Below are positions 1-9,669 of a stretch of DNA of 58,029 nucleotides, in pieces (positions within the stretch are counted from its first letter, which is position 1; each line of letters starts with the position of its first letter). The DNA lies in NCBI GenBank assembly GCA_016841645.1, contig JAENYS010000015.1, positions 1 through 58,029 on the forward strand. The letters are read 5' to 3'. The DNA is from Desulfoscipio geothermicus. Lineage in GTDB: Bacteria > Bacillota > Desulfotomaculia > Desulfotomaculales > Desulfallaceae. The notes under the pieces are model-generated. The model was not told the DNA's origin and ran no database searches. It saw nothing but the letters and a program-made list of their open reading frames with translations. Made by a program: the position numbers and the translations under genes.

Positions 1-47
1 AAGGTTTGGACAGGCAATACTGTCAGCTTTCGGTCATTATAGGCTAG

Positions 48-530
48 CGAAAACAATTAGAAATAAATATAAATAAATTGAATAGTAAATATCTTTTGTG
101 TGATGGTGACGTTGTATTTGCGGATGCATCCGAGGATTATGAAGGAATATGCAAATATGTTGTGGTGAAAAATAAAGAAAACATTCCATTCTTAGCTGGC
201 CTTCATACAATAATTGCTCGTCCAAAAAATGATCTAATTTCTGACGATTTCAAGCTGCATTGTTTTGGTACCTTCAATGTTAAAAAGCAATTTGCATTTC
301 ATGCAAATGGGATTTCTGTTTATGGGATTAGTAAAAATAGCATTGCTCAAATTTCATTCCCGCTCCCGCCACTCTCTGAACAAATAGCCATTGCAAATAT
401 TTTATCCACAGCAGACCGTGAAATTGATCTACATGAAAAGCAGCTTGAGGAGCTAAAAAAACAGAAAAAAGCCTTGATGCAGCTGCTGCTGACAGGAATT
501 GTGAGAGTCAATGCGGAGAAGGAGATCTAA
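48..530 (+). pseudogene. hsdS: Type I restriction specificity subunit HsdS, 3' part only
   Basis: C-terminal part of a type I restriction-modification specificity subunit, which would give the complex its DNA target. The visible protein has the second target-recognition domain (GDVVFADASEDYEGICK, then AGLHTIIARP) and the trailing conserved helix (PLPPLSEQIAIANIL, coiled coil rich in Glu/Lys/Leu). The frame is open only from about position 48: an in-frame TAG lies at 45-47, and the other two frames also stop before 78. No hsdS-like sequence is visible in the first 45 bases. The gene may therefore be disrupted, or rearranged by recombination as phase-variable hsdS genes often are. A TTG at 78 could start a short product of 150 residues. 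Its stop overlaps the hsdR start (TAATG). hsdM is not in the window. Confidence 0.7.
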
Positions 531-3500
531 TGCCCAAACATACCATATTCGACGAACGGCCTGAGAGCCAGGATAGAGCAATAAAGGTTTTGGAAAAATT
601 AGGATATCAATATATACCCCGGTCTCAGGCGGATATCTTTCGCGGGCGGCTTTTCAATGTTCTGTTCCCTGAGGTTTTGCAGGAGTTTTTGCACCGGCAG
701 TCTTTTGTTTATAGGGGCAAGCAAACGCCCTTTTCCGGCCGGTCTATTGGCAAGGCCATTAACGATATTGATGTTCCGCTAGTTTCCGGGCTGATATCGG
801 CGAGCAAAACAATTTATGACATGCTTCTTTCCGGCAGCAGCTATGAAGAGGAGCTGTTTGACGGAGGCCGTCAATCCTTTGATTTAAAGTTTATTGACTG
901 GGAGCATCCGGAGAACAATATCTGGCAGGCGACAGATGAATTCTCGGTAGAACGGTCAAATGGCAAGTATGCGCGGCCGGATATAGTTCTGCTGGTCAAC
1001 GGTATCCCTCTGGTGGTTATCGAGTGCAAAAAATCCAGTATCGATGTGGAAAAAGGAGTTGCCCAAAACATACGCAACTGGCAGCCCAATTATATTCCCC
1101 ATCTTTTTAAATTTGTCCAAATCATTATGGCCATGAATCTAAACACTATTAAATACGGTACTTGCGGTACTCCTTCCGAGCACTTTAATATATGGCGGGA
1201 AAAGAATTACAAATGGCAGCAGCAAAAATGCAATAATGTTAGTCCGGACGGTAAAGTCACTGAACAGGACAGGGCTATCGTTTCCATGCTTAGCAGGGAG
1301 AGGTTGCTGGAACTGATTCGTTATTTTATCCTATACGATAACAATGTTAAGAAAATCGCTCGCTACCAGCAGTTTTTTGGCATACAGGCAGCTATGCATC
1401 GTATCAAGGGAGAAGACGGCACGGGTACCAGAAACGGTGTGATCTGGCATACTCAGGGCAGCGGAAAATCTCTCACCATGGTAATGCTGGTAAAAAAAAT
1501 AATAGCTGATCCGGATATTAGAAATCCTCGCTTTGTACTTGTTAACGATCGGATCAATCTGGATAAACAACTGCGAGATAACTTTGCCAAAACGCAGCTT
1601 AGCCCGGCCCGGGCCAAGACAGGTAAGGGCTTGATTGGTTTATTAAATGGCAAAGGCGAAACTATAATTACTACTCTTGTACATAAATTTGACTCAGCGG
1701 CAAAAAAGAGGGTCAAGATTATAGATGATAATATATTTTTGCTGGTGGACGAAAGCCACCGCACTCACTCAGGCGAACTCCATGACTTTATGATAGATGT
1801 GCTGCCCAATGCGATAAGAATAGGTTTTACCGGCACGCCGCTGCTTAAGAAGCACAAGTTCAATACCTATGCGCAGTTCGGGCCGCTTATTGACAGTTAT
1901 CCTATTATCAGGGCTGTAGAAGATGGTGTCATTGTTCCCCTAGTCTATGAGGGTAGGATTATTCCACAAGATGTGACCGGTGAGAAAATTGACGATTATC
2001 TCAAATACATCATTGCGCCGCTGAACCGTGAGCGGCAGGAGGATATAAAGCGCAAATGGAGCAGGTTTTTACCGCTGGCTCAGACCCGTCAACGTATTGA
2101 CATGGTGGCCTTTGATATTCATGAACACTTTATGCGTTATGCCAAGCCAAAAGGCTTTAAGGCTATGATCGCAGCTTCCTCTCGCCCTACGGCTATTGAC
2201 CTGCATAAATCAATAAGGAAAATTGGCGGTGTAAAAACGGCGGTGGTGATATCCCCCGAAAATGTTAAAGAAGGTGACGAACTTACCGGCGAAAACAAAG
2301 AGAAAATAAAGGCCTTTTTTAAAGAAGAGGTGGAGCCCCTCTTTGGCAACAACTATGAGGAATATGTTGACTGGGCCAAAAACAGCTTCATTGGCGGTGA
2401 AGATGTGGATATGCTTATTGTCAAGGATATGCTTTTAACCGGCTTTGATGCGCCGGTTGCTGCTGTGCTGTATGTAGATAAACCCATGCGGGAACATTCT
2501 CTGTTGCAGGCCATTGCCCGTGTCAATCGCGTGTATCCAGGTAAAGACTTTGGGCTAATCGTGGATTATTGGGGAATCTTTAACAAATTAAATACTGCAA
2601 TGGATATGTATTCGGATGAAAAATCGGGCATGGATGGATATGATCAGGCCGATATAGAAAATGTTGTTTACGGCGCCGGTGATCAAAAGCTCAAACTGGA
2701 AAAGGCACATCAGGAATTGTGGTTTTTATTTGAGGGAGAAGATTTTGACCAAAATAGTTCCGAGGGCTGGCAAAGCGTGTTGGCAGACTACGATTTGAGA
2801 AAAGTTTTTTATGAAAAACTTTCGATATTTACGCGATTATTGGATTTAGCTATGGGAAGCTATACGTTATATAGTGCTATTGGATATGACCAGATCCAGA
2901 AATACAAGCAGGATTTGCATCATTTCCAGAAACTTCGCGGGGCAGTTCTACTTCGTTATAATGAAAAAGTCGATTTTAGCAAGTATGAAGACGGTATTCG
3001 TAGCTTACTGAATAATTTTGTACTTTCCGAACCAAGCCGGATTATTGTTGAGCCGGTTTCCATTCACGATACCGAAGGGATGAAGGAACAGCTAGAAAAA
3101 TTAGATAGCAAAGCTGCCAAGGGTGATGCCATACGCACTCGTATGGATAGAGAACTGGAAACCTGCCGTTACGACGACCCTCTGCTATACAAAAGGTTTT
3201 CTGAGCAGGTTAAAGAAACTCTTGAAGAATATAAAGTATCAAGAAATGATGATGCGTATCTCTTTAAAATGGAGATAATGGCAGATGATTTTAAAAGAGG
3301 CTATACCGGACATCACTACCCGGCCTGTATAGACAACGATAGCGATGCGAAAGCTTTTTACGGAACGATTCAAAGTATTATTGCCGGAGTGATAAATGAT
3401 GTGCCGCCGGAGATGGATGAAGCTATGGGACAATTGGCTATTGAGGTAAAGAAGTCTATTGCCGGCCGCGCAAAGGTAGATTGGCGTAATAATGTAGCTG

Positions 3501-3634
3501 TACATAAGGATATGGAACAAGCCCTTGACGATTTGATTTGGGATTTTACTGAAGAACATGAAATAAAATTACCCATTGAAAAAATTGACCTTATCCTGGA
3601 AGGACTCAGAAAAACGGCAATTAGCAGGTATTAG
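530..3634 (+). CDS. hsdR: Type I restriction endonuclease, HsdR subunit
   Basis: Motor and nuclease subunit of a type I restriction system (1034 aa, normal length). The N-terminal PD-(D/E)XK nuclease is seen as GIPLVVIECKK (ECKK at about 165-168). The SF2 translocase follows: Walker A QGSGKS (310-314), DESH box (407-410), FTGTP, DMLLTGFDAP, and QAIARVNR near 660. A helical C-terminal region would contact the methylase core. The ATG overlaps the hsdS stop, so the two are translationally coupled. Every key motif is intact, so the subunit looks functional, although DNA recognition depends on an HsdS that is incomplete here. Confidence 0.95.
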   Translation: MPKHTIFDERPESQDRAIKVLEKLGYQYIPRSQADIFRGRLFNVLFPEVLQEFLHRQSFVYRGKQTPFSGRSIGKAINDIDVPLVSGLISASKTIYDMLLSGSSYEEELFDGGRQSFDLKFIDWEHPENNIWQATDEFSVERSNGKYARPDIVLLVNGIPLVVIECKKSSIDVEKGVAQNIRNWQPNYIPHLFKFVQIIMAMNLNTIKYGTCGTPSEHFNIWREKNYKWQQQKCNNVSPDGKVTEQDRAIVSMLSRERLLELIRYFILYDNNVKKIARYQQFFGIQAAMHRIKGEDGTGTRNGVIWHTQGSGKSLTMVMLVKKIIADPDIRNPRFVLVNDRINLDKQLRDNFAKTQLSPARAKTGKGLIGLLNGKGETIITTLVHKFDSAAKKRVKIIDDNIFLLVDESHRTHSGELHDFMIDVLPNAIRIGFTGTPLLKKHKFNTYAQFGPLIDSYPIIRAVEDGVIVPLVYEGRIIPQDVTGEKIDDYLKYIIAPLNRERQEDIKRKWSRFLPLAQTRQRIDMVAFDIHEHFMRYAKPKGFKAMIAASSRPTAIDLHKSIRKIGGVKTAVVISPENVKEGDELTGENKEKIKAFFKEEVEPLFGNNYEEYVDWAKNSFIGGEDVDMLIVKDMLLTGFDAPVAAVLYVDKPMREHSLLQAIARVNRVYPGKDFGLIVDYWGIFNKLNTAMDMYSDEKSGMDGYDQADIENVVYGAGDQKLKLEKAHQELWFLFEGEDFDQNSSEGWQSVLADYDLRKVFYEKLSIFTRLLDLAMGSYTLYSAIGYDQIQKYKQDLHHFQKLRGAVLLRYNEKVDFSKYEDGIRSLLNNFVLSEPSRIIVEPVSIHDTEGMKEQLEKLDSKAAKGDAIRTRMDRELETCRYDDPLLYKRFSEQVKETLEEYKVSRNDDAYLFKMEIMADDFKRGYTGHHYPACIDNDSDAKAFYGTIQSIIAGVINDVPPEMDEAMGQLAIEVKKSIAGRAKVDWRNNVAVHKDMEQALDDLIWDFTEEHEIKLPIEKIDLILEGLRKTAISRY

Positions 3635-3637
3635 GTT

Positions 3638-4366
3638 ATGAAAGAAAAAAAATCATGCATGACACGGCTATATGGCGGTATTGATATATTTATTGAGCGT
3701 AAAAGTGTAAAAAAAATCAGGCTTAAAGTATTCCCGGACGGTGTTGTTAAGCTGTCCGCACCGCTAGGTGTTTCGGGTGAATGGATAAATGATTATCTCA
3801 ACGGCAAAACCAAATGGATAGAAAATTCTTTGAATTACTTTAAAGATGTCAGGGCTAATGAATTAGATACAATACACAGCGGAATATCAACCCGTATTTT
3901 GGGTAGACAAAAAAGGATCATCGTCAAAGAAGGGAAAATCTATAAAATAGAACAAAAGGAAGACTATGTTTATATGCAATCACCTGCTATTGATGATAAA
4001 CAAGCTTTGCAAAAGCAATTTGAACGCTGGTGGCAAAAACAGAGTAAATCATATTTTTTGCTGGTTATTGAGCGGCTATATCCAATTATTGCCAAGCATG
4101 GTATTAATCAACCCGCACTTCAAGTTAGAAAAATGAAAACTCTTTGGGGCAGCTGCTCTAGGAAACACTGCAAAATCAATTTGAATTACTATTTGTACAA
4201 AGCCTCACCGCCCTGTATTGAGTATGTCGTTTTGCATGAGCTTACACACTTTATTTATCCCAAACATAATAAAGATTTTTATGAATTTTTGACTATACAT
4301 ATGCCGGACTGGAAAGAGCGTAAAAGAATTCTTGATTATGAGATTGTAAAAGGACTAAAGTATTAA
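3638..4366 (+). CDS. YgjP-like (DUF45) zinc metallopeptidase
   Basis: Soluble protein of 242 aa in the YgjP/SprT-like DUF45 metallopeptidase family, which is often the last gene of type I restriction operons. Zinc site: HELTH at 200-204, with a further His at about 210 (YPKHNKDF). The WGSCS motif typical of the family precedes it (KTLWGSCSRKH). It starts 3 bp after hsdR stops, so it is co-transcribed, and the operon ends at the terminator at 4389-4433. Its role in restriction biology is not established. The family assignment rests on motif and context. Confidence 0.85.
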   Translation: MKEKKSCMTRLYGGIDIFIERKSVKKIRLKVFPDGVVKLSAPLGVSGEWINDYLNGKTKWIENSLNYFKDVRANELDTIHSGISTRILGRQKRIIVKEGKIYKIEQKEDYVYMQSPAIDDKQALQKQFERWWQKQSKSYFLLVIERLYPIIAKHGINQPALQVRKMKTLWGSCSRKHCKINLNYYLYKASPPCIEYVVLHELTHFIYPKHNKDFYEFLTIHMPDWKERKRILDYEIVKGLKY

Positions 4367-4388
4367 TAGATAAGATGGGAGTTTCAAA

Positions 4389-4433
4389 ACCAAGGAGTTA
4401 TTATTATCCAGGCGCTAACTCCTTGGTCTTTTT
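4389..4433 (+). terminator. Rho-independent terminator of the restriction operon
   Basis: A 12-bp perfect stem, accaaggagtta (4389-4400) with taactccttggt (4416-4427), and a 15-nt loop, followed by a T-rich run. It cleanly ends the hsdS-hsdR-peptidase unit. Confidence 0.9.
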
Positions 4434-4630
4434 TATGCTCAAAACTAGGTCAGCTGACGGTCCAGCCAGCGACAATTGATATTTAGCGATATATAGCAGA
4501 AAATAAATCCATAATGGTATCTATTTGGATACTATTTTAAAATTGACCTTAAGCAAAATTTGAGCGGGTAAGAGAAATGCTGCAAAACAGTCCTCTCTAT
4601 TGGTAAATGTTTGTATATTCTAATATTCTG

Positions 4631-4658
4631 TTGATAAACTTCTAATTTAGCTTATAAT
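4631..4658 (+). promoter_or_regulatory. Sigma-A promoter P1 in the nifJ leader
   Basis: TTGATA (4631-4636), a 16-nt spacer and a perfect TATAAT (4653-4658). Predicted start is near 4665, about 470 nt before nifJ. The palindrome at 4693-4704 sits about 30 nt downstream, where a repressor could block the transcript. Confidence 0.5.
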
Positions 4659-4850
4659 TTAATTTAGTCGTTTGTTTTTAATCAAGTAAATCGATTGGCC
4701 AATCTACTTAATAGGGGTAAGTGGCATTAAAAATGATTTAGATTTGTCGGAATAAATTTTATTGCGTAAAACATATCTATAGTTTGAATCTAATGTGCGT
4801 ATTAATTGGAACAAAAATAACAAGTATACATCATATATGTTGGATTAATG

Positions 4851-4880
4851 TTGACTCATAAATCAACTGTGTTATATACT
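4851..4880 (+). promoter_or_regulatory. Sigma-A promoter P2 for nifJ
   Basis: TTGACT (4851-4856), an 18-nt spacer and TATACT (4875-4880). It predicts a leader of about 245 nt before the nifJ start codon, which is long for a housekeeping gene. Confidence 0.55.
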
Positions 4881-5133
4881 AACAAAAGATTACACTTATT
4901 TAAGCATATGTTGACGGGTATGGTAATATTTAGAGAAAAGTGATTATAAATAGGTATTTGAAACTAAAGAATTAAGGCTGCTGGCAGGTGAACAGGGAAT
5001 CTAGACGCCGTGGAGCCTTTTTATAGTATCAGAGTTATATTGGAATTTTTTCTGAAAAGGAAATCACATGGGCTTTATATTGCCTGAGTGTCAAATAGTA
5101 TAAAGTTTTAAATAAGAGGAGGTTAACTAGTTA

Positions 5134-8100
5134 ATGGAAAAAAACAAGATGAAAACGATGGATGGGACTAAAGCAGCAGCATATGTGTCTTATGCTTTTA
5201 CAGAATGTGCATGCATTTTCCCAATTACTCCATCCTCTCCTATGGCAGAATATGTTGATGAGTGGAGTGCTCAGGGAAAGAAAAACATTTTTGGACAAGT
5301 AGTGGATGTTACAGAAATGCAATCCGAGGCCGGCGCTGCCGGAGCTTTGCACGGCGCGCTGAGCGCCGGTGCGTTGTCAACCACTTACACCGCGTCGCAG
5401 GGCTTACTCTTGATGATCCCCAACATGTACAAAATAGCCGGTGAGCTTCTGCCCGGCGTTATGCATGTGACCGCTCGTAGCTTGGCTACTCATGCCTTGA
5501 ATATTTTTGGTGACCAATCAGATGTTATGGCTACCTCTCAAACGGGATGGGCCCAGTTGTGCTCCAACAGTGTTCAGGAAGTTATGGATCTGGCCGGCGT
5601 AGCGCACTTGGCCGCAATCAAATCCAGAATACCTTTCCAGCACTTTTATGACGGTTTTAGAACCTCTCACGAACAACAGAAAATTGAAACCATTGATTAC
5701 GAGGATTTAGCCAAACTGGTTGATATGGACGCCGTCAAAGCATTCAGAGACAGTAGCTTGAACCCTGACCGCCCGGTTATCAGAGGCTCCAACCAGAACC
5801 CGGATATTTTCTTCCAGGCCAGGGAAGCATGCAGCCCGTTTTTCGAGAAAGTGCCCGATATCGTAGCAGAGTATATGAGGGAAATCGGTAAAATCACCGG
5901 CAGACAATATAAGCCCTTTGATTATTATGGTGCACCAGATGCCGAATATATTATTGTAGCGATGGGTTCTGTTTGTGATACTGCGGAAGAAACAATCAAT
6001 TATTTAATGGCCAAGGGAGAAAAAGTAGGTATAATTAAAGTTCATCTGTACAGGCCTTTCTCTGCTAAATACTTCTTTGATGTTTTCCCAAAAACAGTGA
6101 AGAGGATTGCTGTGCTTGACCGGATTAAAGTTCCCGGTGCTGTTGGAGAGCCTTTATATAAAGATATTTGCAACTTATTCTTAAAATCTGATATGAATCC
6201 TCTTATTGTTGGTGGGCGTTATGGCCTTGGTTCTAAAGACACTCTGCCATCCGACGTCGTGGCGGTATATGAAAATCTTAAGGCTGATCAACCCAAAAAC
6301 GGGTTTACTATCAGTATTATTGATGACGTTTCCTTTACCTCCCTCCCCAGGGATGAAGAAATTGACGTTACTCCAGAAGGAACCATCCAGTGCAAGTTCT
6401 TTGGACTCGGTTCTGATGGTACAGTCGGTGCCAACAAGCAAGCGGTCGAAATTATCGGGGACAATACGGACCTTTATGCGCAGGCTTATTTTGCTTACGA
6501 TTCCAAAAAATCCGGTGGTATAACTATTTCCCACCTTCGTTTTGGCAAAAAGCCTATACAAGCGCCTTATTTGATTAGTGCCGCTAATTTTATTTCCTGC
6601 AGCAACCAACAATATGTAAATATGTACGATTTAACGGCAGGCCTAAAGCCAGGCGGTACCTTCCTGCTGAACTGTACATGGACGACGCCGGAAGAATTGG
6701 GAGAGAAATTGCCGGCCAAAATGAAGAAATATCTTGCTAAAAATAATATTAATTTTTATACGATAAATGCTGTGGATATTGCCAGAGAGATTGGATTGGG
6801 CAACCGTACCAACATGATTATGCAGTCCGCTTTCTTTAACCTGGCCAAAGTGATTCCTCTTGATGAAGCTGTTGGTTACATGAAGGATCAAATCAAAAAG
6901 GCTTATGGTAAAAAAGGTGACAAGCTCGTTAACATGAACAATGCTTCTGTTGACGCAGGTATCGATAAATTGGTTAAGATTGATATTCCGGCTGCCTGGG
7001 CTGATGCACCTGATGATGCGGTCGTAGCAATGGATGAACCTGATTTCATTACCAACATCTTAAGGCCGATGACCAAGCTAGAGGGAGATAGCCTGCCTGT
7101 AAGCGCTTTTAAAGGTGTTGAAGACGGCACGTTCCCACCCGGCACTGCAAAATACGAAAAACGCGGCGTTGCGGCGTTTGTACCCCGGTGGATTAAGGAG
7201 AATTGTGTTCAGTGCAACAGATGTTCGCTGGTTTGTCCGCATGCTGCCATCAGGCCGGTTTTATTGACAGAAGAAGATGCCAAGAACGCTCCGGCCGGAT
7301 TTGAAACAAAGCCGGCTAATGGATCGCAATTGAAAGGTCTGCAGTACCGGATGCAGGTTACACCCTTAGACTGCATGGGTTGCGAATCTTGCGTTAACGT
7401 CTGCCCGGCGAAGGAAAAAGCCTTGGTCATGGAAAGTATTGAAAGCCAGGTAGATGTGGAAGCCGCTAACTGGGATTTTGCAATGACTATTCCTGTAAAA
7501 GACAATCTCTTGAATAAATATAGCATTAAGGGCAGCCAGTTCTGCCAACCGCTGTTGGAATTCTCCGGTGCCTGCGCCGGTTGCGGGGAAACACCATATG
7601 TCAAGCTGCTTACCCAGTTATATGGGGACAGAATGATGATAGCTAACGCCACAGGTTGCTCTTCTATCTGGGCTGCTGCTGCTCCTTCAATGCCTTACAC
7701 TAAGAATGCGGAAGGTAAGGGCCCGGCTTGGTCTAATTCTCTGTTCGAGGACAGTGCGGAATTCGGTTTTGGTCTATATCTGGGTGCTAAGAAGATTAGA
7801 AATAAAGTTGCCGAGCTGATGCAGGAAGCTTTACCGAATATTACACCAGAATTAAAGGGAGCCTTCCAGGAATGGCTGGATGGCATGTATAGTGCTGATG
7901 CATCCAAAGCCGCTGCGGCCAAGATACTGCCCCTGTTGGAAGGGCAGACCAATCCTGTGCTGAAAGAAATTGCCGATCGGAAAGATTTCCTGATCAAAAA
8001 ATCGAATTGGGCTTTCGGTGGAGACGGTTGGGGTTATGATATTGGTTACGGCGGCATTGACCATGTGCTGGCGTCCGGTGAAGATATCAACATTCTGGTC

Positions 8101-8643
8101 TTGGATACCGAAGTTTATTCCAATACAGGCGGTCAGTCTTCCAAAGCGACCCCTGCTGCGGCTGTAGCGAAATTTGCCTCCTCTGGTAAGAAGACGAAGA
8201 AGAAAGACCTCGGCGCAATGGCTATGACTTATGGCTATGTATATGTAGCGCAGGTAGCAATGGGAGCTGACCCGGATCAATGCGTTAAAGCTTTCAAGGA
8301 AGCTGAAGCATATCCTGGCCCATCTTTGATCATTGCTTACGCTCCCTGTATTAACCACGGCATTGATATGGCTAAGAGCCAGCTTGAAATGGGCCGGGCT
8401 GTAAAAGCAGGTTACTGGCACCTGTACAGATTTAATCCCGAACTTAAAAAGGAAGGAAACAATCCATTTACTCTTGATTCTAAAGAGCCAAACCTGGATT
8501 CCTTCAGAGATTTCATTATGAGCGAGGTGCGTTACAGCTCACTGGCAAAACTGTTCCCGGCACAAGCAGAACAGCTCTTTGCTAAAACACAAGAAGATGC
8601 CAAGGAAAGATACGAATTCTACAAGAAGCTGTCGGAAGGTTAA
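5134..8643 (+). CDS. nifJ: Pyruvate:ferredoxin (flavodoxin) oxidoreductase
   Basis: Single-chain, TPP-dependent enzyme that oxidises pyruvate to acetyl-CoA and CO2 while reducing ferredoxin. It is central to carbon flow in anaerobes. At 1169 aa it is full length for the homodimeric type. In order: pyrimidine-binding domain I (CIFPITPSSPMAEYVDEW near the N-terminus), domain II, gamma-like domain III (FGLGSDGTVGANKQAVE), a ferredoxin domain with two 4Fe-4S motifs (CVQCNRCSLVCP from C691; CMGCESCVNVCP from C747), then the TPP domain with proximal-cluster cysteines C814/C817 and the GDGWGYDIGYGG motif (from about 963). The start has an AGAGGAGG ribosome site 12 nt upstream. It is monocistronic, between its own promoters and a terminator at 8679. 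Confidence 0.97.
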   Translation: MEKNKMKTMDGTKAAAYVSYAFTECACIFPITPSSPMAEYVDEWSAQGKKNIFGQVVDVTEMQSEAGAAGALHGALSAGALSTTYTASQGLLLMIPNMYKIAGELLPGVMHVTARSLATHALNIFGDQSDVMATSQTGWAQLCSNSVQEVMDLAGVAHLAAIKSRIPFQHFYDGFRTSHEQQKIETIDYEDLAKLVDMDAVKAFRDSSLNPDRPVIRGSNQNPDIFFQAREACSPFFEKVPDIVAEYMREIGKITGRQYKPFDYYGAPDAEYIIVAMGSVCDTAEETINYLMAKGEKVGIIKVHLYRPFSAKYFFDVFPKTVKRIAVLDRIKVPGAVGEPLYKDICNLFLKSDMNPLIVGGRYGLGSKDTLPSDVVAVYENLKADQPKNGFTISIIDDVSFTSLPRDEEIDVTPEGTIQCKFFGLGSDGTVGANKQAVEIIGDNTDLYAQAYFAYDSKKSGGITISHLRFGKKPIQAPYLISAANFISCSNQQYVNMYDLTAGLKPGGTFLLNCTWTTPEELGEKLPAKMKKYLAKNNINFYTINAVDIAREIGLGNRTNMIMQSAFFNLAKVIPLDEAVGYMKDQIKKAYGKKGDKLVNMNNASVDAGIDKLVKIDIPAAWADAPDDAVVAMDEPDFITNILRPMTKLEGDSLPVSAFKGVEDGTFPPGTAKYEKRGVAAFVPRWIKENCVQCNRCSLVCPHAAIRPVLLTEEDAKNAPAGFETKPANGSQLKGLQYRMQVTPLDCMGCESCVNVCPAKEKALVMESIESQVDVEAANWDFAMTIPVKDNLLNKYSIKGSQFCQPLLEFSGACAGCGETPYVKLLTQLYGDRMMIANATGCSSIWAAAAPSMPYTKNAEGKGPAWSNSLFEDSAEFGFGLYLGAKKIRNKVAELMQEALPNITPELKGAFQEWLDGMYSADASKAAAAKILPLLEGQTNPVLKEIADRKDFLIKKSNWAFGGDGWGYDIGYGGIDHVLASGEDINILVLDTEVYSNTGGQSSKATPAAAVAKFASSGKKTKKKDLGAMAMTYGYVYVAQVAMGADPDQCVKAFKEAEAYPGPSLIIAYAPCINHGIDMAKSQLEMGRAVKAGYWHLYRFNPELKKEGNNPFTLDSKEPNLDSFRDFIMSEVRYSSLAKLFPAQAEQLFAKTQEDAKERYEFYKKLSEG

Positions 8644-8678
8644 AATTTGCAGATAGCTAGCTTGCTGAATAATTCAAG

Positions 8679-8709
8679 AAACGGAGGATATTATATGTCC
8701 TCCGTTTTT
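8679..8709 (+). terminator. Terminator after nifJ
   Basis: A 10-bp perfect stem, aaacggagga (8679-8688) with tcctccgttt (8698-8707), with the T run inside and after the right arm. Confidence 0.9.
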
Positions 8710-8936
8710 CTACTGGTAAAGACGCTAAAGCTCTATTAACATCAATGAGTTGGGCGGTAATTTATAAATATTTTTTTATGTCATTTGCTATTTTTCCTAA
8801 ACCATGGTATTATTATTATTGCGTTAAAAAGTTGAGAACATAAACCGCTTTATTGAGGCCTCTGATTATATATTATTGGTCAGGGTTTTAGGTTTAAAGC
8901 TTTTTGATCGATTTTATTGTAAAGGAGGTTTCACAA

Positions 8937-9131
8937 TTGGAAGGCAAAGTCAAATGGTTTAATGCCGATAAAGGGTTTGGTTTTATTGAAACAAGTGAAG
9001 GTAACGATGTGTTTGTTCACTTTTCCGCAATCCAAGGCGAAGGTTTTAAGACCCTAGATGAAGGGCAGAGTGTAACTTTTGACGTAGTTGAAGGTAATCG
9101 TGGTCCTCAAGCTGCAAATGTTCAAAAGTAA
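8937..9131 (+). CDS. Cold-shock protein (CspA family)
   Basis: A 64-aa single OB-fold cold-shock domain that binds single-stranded RNA and DNA and melts RNA secondary structure. RNP1 is KGFGFI and RNP2 is VFVHF, both intact. The TTG at 8937 is the chosen start: it gives the family's usual MEGKVKWFN start and has AAAGGAGG at 8921-8928 with 8-nt spacing. An upstream in-frame codon at 8904 has no such site. A leader of up to about 290 nt separates it from nifJ, compatible with the structured leaders of csp genes. A terminator follows. Confidence 0.93.
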   Translation: MEGKVKWFNADKGFGFIETSEGNDVFVHFSAIQGEGFKTLDEGQSVTFDVVEGNRGPQAANVQK

Positions 9132-9156
9132 TATACAAACGAAAATTGTGATGTGA

Positions 9157-9197
9157 AAAAAAGGGTAACTCCAATTGGAAGCCCTTTTTTTTTGTCT
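9157..9197 (+). terminator. Terminator after the cold-shock gene
   Basis: An A-rich left arm with GGG, and an inner tccaattgga palindrome, pair to CCC followed by a run of nine T (9183 onward). It is imperfect in the stem but has a strong T tract. Confidence 0.7.
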
Positions 9198-9660
9198 TTT
9201 TACGATTTAGTTGGCTGTTTTTTTTAAGAATATATACATCGTTGTATTTATTATTTGTTATCTCGAAGTATTTTAGCATTAGCTTTTAGTTTCATCTATC
9301 TGGGGTACACAGGTTTTATTCATCGGCAGAACTGGATAAGATTAGAATTTAATTAGTCATATTAAGGGAACAATAGGTCTTTTATTTTACTCTTGATATA
9401 ATGAGTAATTTATTGACATATTATTTACAATATATTATTCTTAAGGAAAAAGATATTTAAATTTAAATACTTTGTGATAATTGTTAAATATTTTACATTT
9501 TCAATGTAAATGACAACTAGTTGAAAAAGATCTAGCTATTAAATAACTAGAAAAAAGAGCATGTTCTTTTTGATCAGGGCAAACACATACAAACTCAGGT
9601 AATGTTGCCTTGCAACAACTGATGGTATTCACCATATGACTACTTGATCAAATTGTGGGG
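9198..9660 (+). other. AT-rich gene-free region upstream of the DUF2294 gene
   Basis: About 460 bases without a credible gene. The only clear element is the promoter at 9413-9441. Several short inverted sequences occur downstream of it, for example around 9553-9575 (aaaaaagagc / gttctttttg), and could form a weak hairpin in the leader. Confidence 0.4.
9413..9441 (+). promoter_or_regulatory. Sigma-A promoter for the DUF2294 gene
   Basis: Perfect TTGACA (9413-9418), a 17-nt spacer and TATTCT (9436-9441). It predicts a leader of about 220 nt before the start at 9670. Confidence 0.55.
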
Positions 9661-9669
9661 GCGAATTGG

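Larger units (their letters stand above)
4434..5113 (+). other. AT-rich gene-free leader upstream of nifJ
   Basis: About 680 bases with no credible coding frame on either strand. It contains two sigma-A-type promoters (listed separately), a perfect 12-nt palindrome GATTGGCCAATC at 4693-4704 just after the first promoter, and a GC-richer patch at 4976-5020 (aggct...agcct arms followed by TTTTTA) that could form a hairpin or attenuator. I could not match the patch to any riboswitch class I know. The Shine-Dalgarno sequence for nifJ (AGAGGAGG, 5115-5122) ends the region. Confidence 0.5.

Noticed and set aside
4970-5060. Possible riboswitch in the nifJ leader
   Set aside because: The sequence was compared by memory with cobalamin, c-di-GMP, c-di-AMP, fluoride, glycine, THF, ZTP and Moco aptamers and has no matching core. 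It is kept only as an unexplained GC-rich patch.
6181-6612. Long minus-strand frames inside nifJ and other large genes
   Set aside because: They are shadows of well-supported plus-strand genes with clear domain motifs; none has a ribosome site or a recognisable family.
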